DNA of 64,000 bases from Hymenopus coronatus (Eukaryota > Arthropoda > Insecta > Mantodea > Hymenopodidae). The stretch lies in contig CM060900.1 in the NCBI GenBank assembly GCA_030762935.1, positions 291,242,236-291,306,235 of the forward strand, given 5' to 3'. The notes under the pieces are model-generated. The model saw only the letters and a program-made list of their open reading frames with translations, was not told the DNA's origin and searched no databases. The position numbers and the translations under genes are program-made. Positions 12,179 through 22,130 of the stretch are shown here, piece after piece (positions within the stretch are counted from its first letter, which is position 1; every line of letters begins with the position of its first letter).

Positions 12179-12802
12179 GGTAATGTTGCCGTTTAAGGGT
12201 CAGTTGGCCGCGCAATGCCACAAAACCATACCAACTTTAGAAATTAAAAACCCACTGTAGAACTAAGCGCACAGTGCCAAAGGAATCCAACCGGTTAACA
12301 ACCACAAGATGGCAGTAGTAGCACGGTTATATGCATAGGTTATATGTTGCTAAATGGCGCATATAAGACGTATCCGAAGGGCGTGGCAATGCTAGCAGAC
12401 GACGGCATCTATCATACACTATTACCCCTACTTATTTCAGATTTTGGTTATTTGAGGTTATGTGGTATAGGAGCTAGTTAAAGACGATTTCATCAAAACA
12501 TAAAGATATCCCCATCTATGTCACACTGCAATTGCGGTACTCTTAATACGTTTGATCAAGTAATATTTTGGGTTAAATGGAGAAATTGAATTCACAAAGC
12601 TACTGTTAAATAAGAAGTTATCGATTGCTTTGTATCTTTTTAACAAAAACAGGAGCATTAGTAGTAAATAAAAATTATTATTATCAATAATACTAATATT
12701 ATAATTTTGGATATTATAATTATTATTGCTATTATTAATATTACTATTATTGGTGGTGTTGGTAGTATGATGATTATGATGATGAGTATTATTGTAATTG
12801 TA

Positions 12803-12839
<37 letters not shown>

Positions 12840-13284
12840 GTTGTGAAAATAACTGTCAGCCCAACCAGATCTACTTGCTCTTTGGTTATGTCACTCGTAG
12901 CCTTAAAAAAGGCTGTTTTGTCATTGAAGAAAATATGAAAGAGGTGGAGAACAGTAGGAGATATTCGGAAGAACAGTATATGCGCTCCCTGACGCATATA
13001 ATCGCGTATTTCATGTTTCGGCATTTCGTGCACCTTCCTATGAATGCTTTGCCTCATTGTAAATTTATGGGTTTCCCCGCCTTGTTAAGGTTAAGCTTCA
13101 TAAGGCATATACTGTTAATTGCAAATTTCATGCTTTCCACACTACCCTATGACTGCGCTACCTTCCCTCCTTTTGGCAATACCAACTATATATGCTCCAT
13201 AATGCTAAACCTTGCACCTTTCATATGCAAAGGTTGGCTGCCTGACATTACATGGTCAATTGACCCTTAAACGGCAACATTACC
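12179..13284. mobile_element. Non-autonomous DNA element with GGTAATGTTGCC ends and 8-bp TSD
   Basis: 1106 bp. Both ends begin GGTAATGTTGCCGTTTAAGG and are identical for 24 bases, then remain similar for about a dozen more. TGCACTTC flanks it on both sides (12171-12178 and 13285-13292), and removing the element with one copy restores the Penelope repeat exactly. The inside has an imperfect ATT/AAT microsatellite near 12660-12840. Open frames there (12521-13057 minus, 12707-13270 plus) are driven by the microsatellite and show no transposase motif. An 8-bp duplication with GG ends could fit Merlin or Mutator-like superfamilies; I cannot decide. A second element at 45774-46129 shares the GGTAAT start and the 8-bp rule. 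Confidence 0.88.
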
Positions 13285-13292
13285 TGCACTTC

Positions 13293-13354
13293 TTCGAAAC
13301 ATTGGTATCAAGCCAAGTTTTTACCTGGTTAGAAGCCCGAGAAAATTGTGAATT
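13293..13354 (+). repeat. Penelope terminal repeat (pLTR), right, second part
   Basis: Continuation of the right terminal repeat after the nested insertion, reading TTCGAAACATTGGTATCAAG and ending at GTGAATT, the mirror of the left arm start at 9245. Confidence 0.88.
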
Positions 13355-13386
13355 AATACGTCGCCAGGAAAGCTTCCGTTCTTATT

Positions 13387-13470
13387 TTGATGAAAGATGT
13401 TAATTTTACCAGCTCTATGAATGAAATTGAAAACGATGCGTGGAATGGATTCAGAAAGGTTGCTATAATT
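13387..13470 (+). pseudogene. Conserved repetitive protein fragment, 3' part
   Basis: Reads MKDVNFTSSMNEIENDAWNG, the expected continuation of the KLMK text interrupted at 9241. The acidic/tryptophan pattern (E..AW..F) follows GPQIRKLMKD in family members. The readable homology fades by about 13470. Confidence 0.58.
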
Positions 13471-13480
13471 CTAAATATCT

Positions 13481-13830
13481 AAATTGGTATCAAAACCTTA
13501 TCAATTTATCACTAATTAGACCTTTACTTCCTGTTATACTTAGCTTGAACAATGAACTTTGGTGATGCAACTGGTGATGTGCTTTAATTCTGCACTCTGA
13601 AAGGTGTGAAAGTCACCTATTTTTAATTACAATGCAGACAAAGTTTTTATTTGTAACTTAGCGTTAACCGATACTGCCCTTGCCTGCATAATCATTGTTT
13701 TATAATATATTGTTCTTCCAATTATTTAAATTGGTATCAAAACCTTATCAATCTTTCAGTTATTAGACTTTTACTTCCCATTCTCCTCCACTCGAACATG
13801 GTGAACTTTGGTGATGCAACTGGTAAACCT
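13481..13830 (+). repeat. Diverged tandem duplication, period about 246 bp
   Basis: AAATTGGTATCAAAACCTTA with following text to AACTTTGGTGATGCAACTGG occurs at about 13481-13580 and again at about 13727-13830. The intervening sequence differs by substitutions and indels. No coding content. Confidence 0.7.
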
Positions 13831-14117
13831 ATTATTGAAGTACAAAAGCTTCAAGTATTAAATCCATTTCTAAACATCCTTAATCACAACCTAAAACCTC
13901 TATCTTTTGTAACATATTGGGTTCCACTTTTGCCTAAATAACTTCTGCTAACCACTTGATTTGCATCCCTTGAATCTTAATATATAAGAGTGAGTGCGAG
14001 TTCTTTTGTTATAAATTTCCACACTGTCCCAATTTCCATAATTAATGATTGAATTTTATGTTGTACCTACATAAGCTGAAAAGACCATCTGTATCTTTCC
14101 CAATGACAATGCAAATA

Positions 14118-15450
14118 CGAGGTATGTCCAGAAAGCAAGTTCCGTTTCAATTTAGCTCTGCTGCAGCGCTGCGATTGCAGTTCCGCACATGCGAAGTAGA
14201 CGCTCTGTATCAAGGAGAAGAAACATGCGCCATTTTGAGAATCGCTGTCAGCCATATACGCTTTGTTGTGCTTGTTTACAATATCGGTGTTCATTGAAAA
14301 TCCCGCCACTTGTGAAATCAGATCTGTGATTCATTTTCTGAATGCTAGGAAAGTGAAGCCAATTGAAATTTATCGGCAAATTTGTGAAGTTTACGGACAA
14401 AATGCAATGAGTGATTCAATGGTGAGAAGATGGGTCTGACAGTTCAATGAAGGATGTAGTTAAGTGCACGATGAAGAACGAAGTGGGCATCCATTTTTTG
14501 TTACAGAAGAACTGGTTCACGCGATTGATGACAAGATCCAGGAAAACCGCAAGTTTACAATTAGTGCTCTCGCTATGGAATTTCCCCAAAGCTCACGATC
14601 ACTAATTCATTAAATTGTTACCGAAAAACTGAAATTTTGTAAACTTTGCTCACGTTGGGTACCAAAGATTCTTACTGAGCAACACAAAACAAAATGGATG
14701 GGTAGTGCACTTCAGTTTTTAACCCGTTATGATGAAGACGGCGAAGAATTTCTGACACAGATAGTCACAGGAGATGAGACTTGGGTTTCTTACGACACCC
14801 CTGAAAGTAAGCGGCAATCAATAGAATGGAGGCACATTTCATCCCCAGCAAAGGTTAAGCTGAAACAAATCTTGACACCTCGAAAAATAATGTGCACAGT
14901 GTTCTGGGACTGGAAAGGCATCTTACTCATTGATTTTTTACCGCGTGGTCAAACAATCAAAGCAGATGTTTATTGCGAGACACTTAGGAAATTGCACTGC
15001 GCAATACAGAATAAGCACCGAGGATTGCTGTCAAAAGGTGTTGTTTTTCTTCACGACAACGCATGACCACACACTGCAAATGTGAACGAAAAACCTCCTA
15101 CAGGGATTTGGCTGGGACATGTTTGACCATCCTCCATACAGCCCTGACCTCGCTGTTAGCGACTTTCATCTGTTCTTACATCTCAAGTCTTTCCTTGCGG
15201 TCAATATTTCAACAATGACGAAGAGCTGAAAGAAAATGTTTCCAACTTTTTGAAGACACAGGCGGCAAACTTCTATGAAGAAGGTATACAAAAACTTGTG
15301 CCACGCTATGACAAATGCCTGCAAAATTTCGGCAGTTATGTGGAAAAGTAGTTTAAGAGTTGTAGAATTTTGTGCAATAAATAATTATTCTGTATCTGTA
15401 CACAATTTAATTTTATTACCAAACGGAACTTACTTTCTGGACGTACCTCG
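14118..15450 (+). mobile_element. Mariner element 2, full length with near-perfect ends
   Basis: 1333 bp flanked by TA (14116-14117 and 15451-15452). The terminal inverted repeats start CGAGGTATGTCCAGAAAG on the left and CGAGGTACGTCCAGAAAG on the right and match at 28 of the first 30 bases. Internal spacing is that of a typical mariner with a single transposase gene. The good ends contrast with the decayed gene, so the copy could still be mobilised in trans if a related transposase is present. Confidence 0.93.
14290..15351 (+). pseudogene. Mariner transposase pseudogene
   Basis: DD34D transposase, decayed. Blocks in order: VIHFLNARKVKPIEIYRQIC and MSDSMVRRWV (helix-turn-helix, followed by TGA where an arginine codon is expected, near 14438), ITVTEKL-like and LCSRWVPK text, an open 122-aa stretch from 14698 with IVTGDETWVSYDTPE (first catalytic D) and VVFLHDNA (second D), then TGA at 15064-15066 where RPH is expected. 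After a frameshift HPPYSPDLAVSDFHLF (third D) is readable at about 15122, and the C-terminus FYEEGIQKLVPRYDKC ends with TAG at 15349-15351. Several lesions look like CGA-to-TGA changes. Confidence 0.9.
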
Positions 15451-15452
15451 TA

Positions 15453-16500
15453 GCTTGAATAATAATTTGTATATTCATTTTTGCCTTGCTTTTGCTTTGT
15501 CTTTTGTTTTCTTAATATTTCTATGTGCATATTTACTGAGAATAAACAAGATTATATTGACATTACCTTACATCACTTAGCTTGCTATTATTTCTTCCTG
15601 AGATTTTCTCCATAAACGAGGCAGCTGAAATGTGACAACTAGAGGTCATTCAATTGCATTCATGAAAAATAATAATTATAAACTGTGGTGTTTGTGGCGG
15701 TTCAAGTGTTTTTGCATATATAGTAAGTAACAGTTTACATTGGTTACACAGCTAATATAATGTGTGTGTTTACGAAGTGAAAGTGGTATTTTATTATCCA
15801 CTAAAGAGTAGGAGCCAAATTTTATTTGTTTTATTATACATTCATTTTAATAGCTAAAGGAATAGATAGTTTCTCACATAAAAGTAATATACTTAATGCA
15901 TTTATTTTAAAGGAACTGTGCAAGGAAAGGGTAGTTGCTAAAAAAGTGCATTTAAGGACTGAAACAAATATTACCGTCCATGGAACATCTACAAGCCACA
16001 ATGTTAGAACATGTTTTGTAGTGCATTAATTTTATCCATGGAACATCTACAAGCCACAATGTTAGAACATGTTTTGTAGTGCATTAATTTTAAAGGAAAA
16101 TATTTTTGGATTCATTATGTATTTCATGCCTTTCTAGTACTGCAGCATATATGATTTTGCAACTCTACCAACTTCTTAAATGTTTCCTTTGGCCACAGTG
16201 ATTTTTATGCTGACACTGAGCACTAACAGCTTCCAGCATAACACATCAAGTTCTGAACCAACATTACCAAGGTAGTTCAGTGCTATTACCAAAGTTAACC
16301 AGAAAGTTATTCTGTTATCATCAACAATCTAATCTTATACATCTTTGTCAATTATGCTTTATTTATACTTTGCTATGTTTGTTTAAATTACTGTATTATA
16401 ATTTCATTTTCTTAAATTATTCTTATATTTCTTTAATAACACTTCATACCTTAGTAGCAGTTGTGTGAGAGTTGTGGCAGGAATAAGAGATGCTACTGCA
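15453..16500 (+). repeat. Non-coding stretch with perfect 58-bp tandem duplication
   Basis: The 58-bp unit starting TCCATGGAACATCTACAAGC occurs at 15977-16034 and again, identical as far as I can read, at 16035-16092. The rest of this interval has no recognisable gene. Confidence 0.85.
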
Positions 16501-16799
16501 AGCTCCATGAAGATGGATATCTTGACTGAAGTATATAGTGTGAGAATTGGGTTATTCAACTACGTGAAATTGAATGATAAAAAGTTTTAATAATGGAAAT
16601 GTGAGCCAGCAGGATTATTGGTTTCTCCTGGTGATAATGTGTTTGCTGGTGATAGACGGCATTGAAATGAATCTGGTACTGGAGACAGAGGAAGTGATGG
16701 ATGCCAAGAACTTGAGCTGCGAATATGTTGCAGTTGAAAAATATGGAAGAAAAAAAAAATGGGGTAAACGATAATACAGATGAAATAAAACATATGATC

Positions 16800-17430
16800 A
16801 AGATAATGGAAGGAGCCACTGAATACAATTATTATCAATATTGGGGAAAATTTAATTCGCTAAAAGGATGCAGGATTGGGCTAAGAGAGAGAACAAATTA
16901 TCAGAATTTCAGGTAGGCTTTAGGAAAGGAAAGAGGACAGAGTTGATAATGCTTTCTTATTAAATATTTGGCTAAGTAAAGGGGTAGAGCTTATGTGACT
17001 TCTGTAGATTTAGAAAAGACATTTAATACAATTCATAGGGAGGCATTATGGCTGAAATTTCAGTTGGAAGGAGTACCTAGACAATTAAAGCAACAAAACA
17101 TTTATACAGAGAATATGTTCTTCATAAAGAGTGATGTAAATAGGCTCAAGCCCCATGTTATGAAATATAACATGGGACTTGAGTAAGTGTCCAAGTTAAG
17201 ACCCATATCATTTAATGCTTATGATATTTTGGAAGACAATAAATAACTGGCAAATTCCAGGATTATTATATGTAGATGATGTGGTGATAGGGTCTATATC
17301 TATTGGGAATTATTGAGAGCTTTAAAGGTGATTGGAAGATTTTGTAAATTTGGGGTTTGAAGATAAAACTATTAACCATCTAGGATTAAGATCTTCAAAA
17401 GGGGACATAAATTGATAAGGAAAGGAAAAT
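16800..17430 (+). pseudogene. Non-LTR RT relic (second lineage)
   Basis: Frame-shifted RT text: LSEFQVGFRKGKRT near 16897-16935, RAYVTSVDLEKTFNTIHREA with LWLKF at 16986-17055, and a catalytic LLYVDDVVIGS box near 17262-17295. The order and spacing are those of LINE reverse transcriptases, but the wording differs from the 1-1225 family, so it is a separate lineage. Stops occur in all frames. Confidence 0.7.
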
Positions 17431-18590
17431 AAAACATGAAAGGACAGGAGATAATCATGATGAGGAAAGTTGAATATTTGGAGGCTCAGACAAATAGTAA
17501 TGGAAGATATGACCAAAAGAAGCCAGTATTAGTGAAGGGTAAGCTTGCTATGAAGGGAATAAAGCATGTTTACGTAAAATTAGTTGAAATATCCGGCATT
17601 GCTAGTGGTTTAACATTTTATTCCTATAACATTTAGCTTTAGGATGTCCTTTCCCAATATCCTTGCCTTTCTTTACAGGCATCTAAAAAGTATATACTCC
17701 ATAATGTCTCGCCTGTAAATGTATTAATGTACTATTTCGAGACTGGCATTGCAAAGCTTTAGGAATTTTTTAAGGTCTATTTTAGGTCATTAACGTTCAA
17801 TAACATATGCAATTTATACACAATTATCATTAAAACTTTGCTTGTTTTGGCAGCTTTGTTGTGCTATATGAAATACAATGGCAGAGCTGCCAACATTTTT
17901 CACCAAAGCTGCTTGTGTTCAATACTTTAAGTGAAGATGTGAGTGGAAGAGGGAGAGGTAACGGTGAGGGGGGAGAGGTAGGGGAGAGAATTTTTGTGCA
18001 ATACAGGAGCCAGTTTAGCAAGTTTCATTCTCATTAATTCATAAATCCGCAATAGTGGCAAAATGGCATGCTTTTTTTCCCCAGAACACACATTTTATTA
18101 ATTTTTCGTATATACTCAAGTGTCTTAACAGGGCCAGTGTGGTGTGTTGTTTCAAGTTATGAAGATATAGGAGACAATGGAGTTTATTTCAGTTTTAAAT
18201 GCCATATTTGCTCCTGGGACAGTCATGGAGTGGTATCACACTGATTTCAAAAGCCAGTTAAAACATAATTAAAACTCTCAGGACACTACAAAGAAGCTGC
18301 TGTCCAGGTCCTTGACTTACCCAGAATAAACTTATAGGAATTAATATGTAGTTTAGTAAGTGCTGAATACCAGAATATTTTGCTAAATGCTTGTGATGTA
18401 GTTCTTAGTACAATATAGGAAGCACCTTATTACAAGCTATAATGCTGCTGGCTTTCAGTTAATATTATTATTTAGAATAGTTTATTTATTCTATTTTATT
18501 TTAATTACACCTTTACTCTCTTGCACTCTATGTCGATTTGTACTGCTTTATGGGAAGAAACAAAATCAAAGTTTTAATGTGTCACTGTCT
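17431..18590. other. Non-coding stretch, nothing recognised
   Basis: Includes a purine-rich GGGAGAGG segment near 17935-17990. No gene or element ends identified. Confidence 0.35.
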
Positions 18591-18639
18591 CCAAACATAT
18601 ATAAAAAAAGAACAAGAGAACAAACATCATGCTTACCAC

Positions 18640-18990
18640 CAAATTCACCCAGCAAAACCAAAAGTGATTTTCAGAAAATTCATATTCACCCAAAATTACA
18701 CATTTACTTAGCTCTACAGAATAAATTCAGTTCTGGAAAAACTATTTGCAGCAACTCTAAACAAAAGAGGAGGAGTTATCAAATCTACTGCTGAGATTGT
18801 GACAAAAGTTATATAGGCAAAATTAAACAAAATCTGGAAACCATATTGAAGGAGTCTCAGATACAATGCAGTTGCCTACTACTTCTGGCCAACCAACTAT
18901 AGGATCACACCATTTCACTAACCAATCACAAGAAAATAGAGTGAATGTCTGTGTACTACTGTGTTTGCTTGGGATGGACAAGTCATAACA
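18640..18990 (+). pseudogene. Penelope-type GIY-YIG relic
   Basis: The text YQIYC, a TGA, then DCDKSYIGKIKQNLET (about 18776-18840) resembles the GIY-YIG nuclease end of a Penelope-like element with a cysteine pair before the YIGK strand. Downstream HTISLTNH-like residues fit the conserved histidine region. It is clearly a different lineage from the 9.2-kb element. Short and interrupted. Confidence 0.5.
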
Positions 18991-19287
18991 GAAGAATGCA
19001 TTAGCATCAAATCTTTGCTGCAAATATCTAAAAGAACAAAATAGTAATTAACAAAATCTCTCTTTCTGGATACTATTTCCAGGTCAAGAGCGGAGTTCTT
19101 CTTCCAATATTATTTTTCTGTTCCCTCCAAAGAGTCTAGTAATTATGACAGGGATGTGTGTTTCAAACAAATAAATTACATGTCAAATTCAAATAACTAA
19201 TGAAAAGAAATAGATGGCAGCAAAAGTTGCTTTCAAGTCTAAACTGCTGATATGATCTAGATGATAAAGGTGGTTAATGTAACTTAC

Positions 19288-19356
19288 ATGTTTTACTTTC
19301 CGCTGAGTCCCTTGTTCTAGTCTGTTGCTTCCAGTCAGCTGATATTCTTTGTCCAC
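19288..19356 (-). CDS. Candidate host-gene exon (second visible), unknown protein
   Basis: 69 bases, 23 codons, open from acceptor to donor (begins VDKEYQLTGSNR, ends QRKVKH). The acceptor is GCTTTACAG and the donor is CAT|GTAAGTTAC, a strong match to the metazoan consensus. Phase 0 on both sides, in agreement with the MEKDEYNLSK exon upstream at 21939-22016 and the 3675-3738 segment downstream. The sequence is polar and charged and could be a cytosolic N-terminal tail. No family recognised. Confidence 0.55.
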
Positions 19357-19419
19357 CTGTAAAGCAATCATAAATTATTGCTCAATTGTGTATATATATA
19401 TATCTGCAAATTCGATCGA

Positions 19420-19495
19420 GTCCAGAGCTACAATCAAATTCTCTTTTCCTTGGATAAATTATATCCCTTTAGCTCAATTATTATACTAATACCAT
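19420..19495 (-). pseudogene. Decayed duplicate of the first host exon
   Basis: Minus-strand text ATATAATTTATCCAAGGAAA parallels the end of the exon at 21939-22016 (GTACAATTTATCCAAGGTAAG), and the flanking bases remain similar over about 70 bp. The donor GT is changed to GA, so this copy would not splice. Confidence 0.45.
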
Positions 19496-20153
19496 ACATT
19501 TTAGAATAAATAAATAATAAAAAATTAGTGCAGAAATAACTTCTAAACTATTAACAAAACTTTAATAATGAAAATAAAATTTAAGTGTTATTAATTTTTG
19601 GAAATGTAGATCAAGTGTTTCATACTGAAATGTTGAACAGGAAACTGCTTAAAGACATGTTCAGATAAAATAATATAGATATTACGAAATAGTAAATCAT
19701 AGCTAACTGGTTATGAATAAATACTTAGGTATGAAGGGTTATTAAATAATTATAACAATGGTTCAAGAAAATTAAATTTTAATACAATAATTTATAAAAT
19801 AGAGTATCATAATACAGTATGTTTGTTAAAAAACTTGGCCATCAGGAAACAGCCTGTGTGACCTTCACTGCATTTCCCCGCGCGTGCATACTACATCTGA
19901 TCTGTCACCACACTGCATCAGTCTTACTTCTGTTCTAGTTCATTTCACATGTGAATAACATTAGGAATGTAGACCAGTCTTTAGTTTTGCTTGAAGTGTT
20001 TTCAAAATGCAATATACAGTACCACAAAGAGTGTTTACGTATGATATGTATGTAAGGGATGAAGCTACAAAAGTTGGATGAAAAGTAATGAGAACATTGC
20101 TGTAACGAAACACGTCTATGTACGATATGTGTGTGCTTGCAGGGATGAAGCTA

Positions 20154-21436
20154 CAACAGTTGGATAAAAAGTAATGGGAACACTGCTGTTGTACACCCAG
20201 TGGGTTAACGAGCTGCCATCTGTGTTGACCAATCGCAGGCCTGATAGACGAGTTTGTGCAGCGAGCAGGGACAATATGCAGTCACTCTACTGCGGTGTGT
20301 AGACCACTGAACATAATAGCAATAGTGCAACCACCCAAACATCATGTTCACAAAGGTAGAGCAATGTTCCTGGCTCAAAACTGAAGTGGCACAGTGTCGG
20401 AGTATGCAAGAATGTTTTCAGGGACTGCATGAAGCTTGTGATGATGCACTGCTGCCATACAGTACAATCGCATGATGGATTAAAGCATTCAGAGTAGGCA
20501 AAGAAGCTGTGAAGGATAATCCCCCACATGGAGAACAATACTGTTCAACATTTGGATGTTGATCGCCGATGTACTGCACTTGAGTTGGCAGTAGAAGTCG
20601 GAGTATGCCACAAAACTGTGCACCACATTCAGCACAGCATTCTGCATTACCGCAAAATTGCAGCAATCTGGGTACCCCATGAAGTTTCGGAGGTGCGACA
20701 ATGGCGCTGCTATGCAGTCTCATAAGATTTGTTGGGCTGGTACCAAAGGGAAGGTAACAACTTTCTGCAACGAATCACCACTATGGTCGAAACCTGGGGT
20801 CAATTGTACGAACCAAGATTTAAACACCAATCCAATGAAAGGATGCATTTGGTTCTCTTTGTCCAAAGGAAGTGCATGCTACACAAAGTACTGTGAAAGT
20901 GATGTTTAATGTGGCATATGACAATGATGGGGTATTACTGCATCACACTGTACCACCAAGGGTGACAGTAGATGCTGTCACTACCACACATTCCTGCATC
21001 TCCACTTTCGTCTAGTGCTTAGGAGAAAGTGACCACATGTCCTGGAACAGCACCCCATCGTTTTTTCATGATAACGCAAGATGCCACACTGCTGCTGCTG
21101 TCCAGGACCTCTTGCAATGCTGGCAGTGGGAAATTCCAGAACATCCACCGTACTCACCAAATATGAGTCCCCATGATTATGATCTCTTTGGCAAAATGAA
21201 AGAAACACTGCAAAGGATATGGTACAACACCAAAGATGAAATTATCCAGACAATAGGGCAGCCATTACAGGATATCAACAGAAATAGACATGCAGATGGT
21301 ATACGATTCTTTCCAAACGTTTGGCAAAAGATCATAAATGATGGGAGCGGTTATATTTAAGGTGTGCAACTATAAGAATACATAAAGGCACATCAGAGTA
21401 AAAAAATAGTTCTCATGACTTTTTATCCCACCCTTG
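20154..21436 (+). mobile_element. Mariner element 3, decayed, with duplicated left end
   Basis: Left terminal repeat TACAACAGTTGGATAAAAAG at 20152 and right end, reverse complemented, TACAAGGGTGGGATAAAAAG closing at about 21438 define a 1.28-kb element. A second copy of the left end (TACAAAAGTTGGATGAAAAG) lies about 86 bp upstream at 20066. The transposase is broken: N-terminal text with LDVDRRCTALELA (20550-20590), frame-shifted MVETWGQLYEP (20785), and an open piece at 21037-21360 with FFHDNARCHTAAAVQDLL (second D), EHPPYSPNMSPHDYDLFG (third D) and a C-terminal ADGIRFFP block. Several frames and stops, so inactive. Confidence 0.88.
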
Positions 21437-21938
21437 TAAATTTCCTGGGTGCGTGTTCCAAGTAGAGTGGCCATTTGTTTGCTTGTAAATGAATGCAGGG
21501 AGACAGGATCAATTTGTGATAGGAGCATGTGTTTATGGAGCAGAAATTAAGACAAAATCAGAGAAAGTTTTAGAATGGTCACCCTGAAAATCTCTTAGGT
21601 GTCTTGCACAAGAAATTGACATTTCAAAAGCTTCAACATGGAAAGCATCAAAATTTTTTACCATACAAGATTACTGTTGTCCAGAAATTTCCAACATTTC
21701 CTGTGATAAGTTATTATTTGTGTTTATTTTGACAATTGTTAATGTGATTTGAGATTTTATTTGACATCAATGCATGTGTGACTGTGTGACGGGCCATGCA
21801 ACTGCCAGCCAAGTGTACAGTATATGACTCGGAGATGAACCGTGCACCTGATGGCCAAGTGTTGTAGCATACTTACTGTATAAATAAACAAAATATAAAC
21901 AAGCAAAGAGTCTAAAGCTTCAAACAATATTCTCTTAC

Positions 21939-22016
21939 CTTGGATAAATTGTACTCGTCTTTCTCCATTATGATACTATTTTCCAATTCTCCTTTTCAGT
22001 GTAAACCTGTGTTTCC
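21939..22016 (-). CDS. Candidate first coding exon of a host gene (MEKDEYNLSK...)
   Basis: The 78-base minus-strand interval has a T-rich tract and TTGTTATAG acceptor upstream and AAG|GTAAGAGA donor downstream. An ATG in it starts MEKDEYNLSK, ending in phase 0. Stops precede the ATG in its own frame, so it is the natural start and the left part would be 5' untranslated. It joins in frame with the 19288-19356 candidate exon. A pogo element inserted about 110 bp upstream. Function unknown; supported only by splice-site quality, phase agreement and proximity. Confidence 0.5.
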
Positions 22017-22019
22017 TAT

Positions 22020-22094
22020 AACAAAATAAATAAATAAATAAATAAATAAAAATAAAAACAAAACAAGAAAAAAAGAAAGAAAGAAAAAAAAAAA
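22020..22094. repeat. (TAAA)n and A-rich simple repeat
   Basis: Imperfect TAAA/AAAG repeats. On the minus strand they form the T-rich tract before the candidate acceptor at 22017. Confidence 0.8.
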
Positions 22095-22130
22095 TGTTGT
22101 CTTACACATAATCACTGTTTCAATTAAATA

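Larger units (their letters stand above)
9242..13386 (+). mobile_element. Penelope-like element (RT + GIY-YIG), nearly full length
   Basis: About 3.0 kb of element once the nested 12179-13284 insertion is removed. TTGATGAAAG occurs directly before (9232-9241) and after (13387-13396) as a 10-bp target duplication, and the host coding frame resumes across it. A 336-bp left terminal segment (9245-9580) is inverted relative to the right one (11905-12178 plus 13293-13354, also 336 bp). The right end carries about 30 further bases (13355-13386) resembling the start of the internal region at 9581-9612, the partial-tandem arrangement known for Penelope elements. One long coding region encodes RT and endonuclease, broken by one nonsense codon and one frameshift, so this is a young but dead copy. 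Confidence 0.9.

Noticed and set aside
12521..13270. Transposase gene inside the GGTAATG element
   Set aside because: The open frames run through the ATT microsatellite and show no catalytic motif; the element appears non-autonomous.
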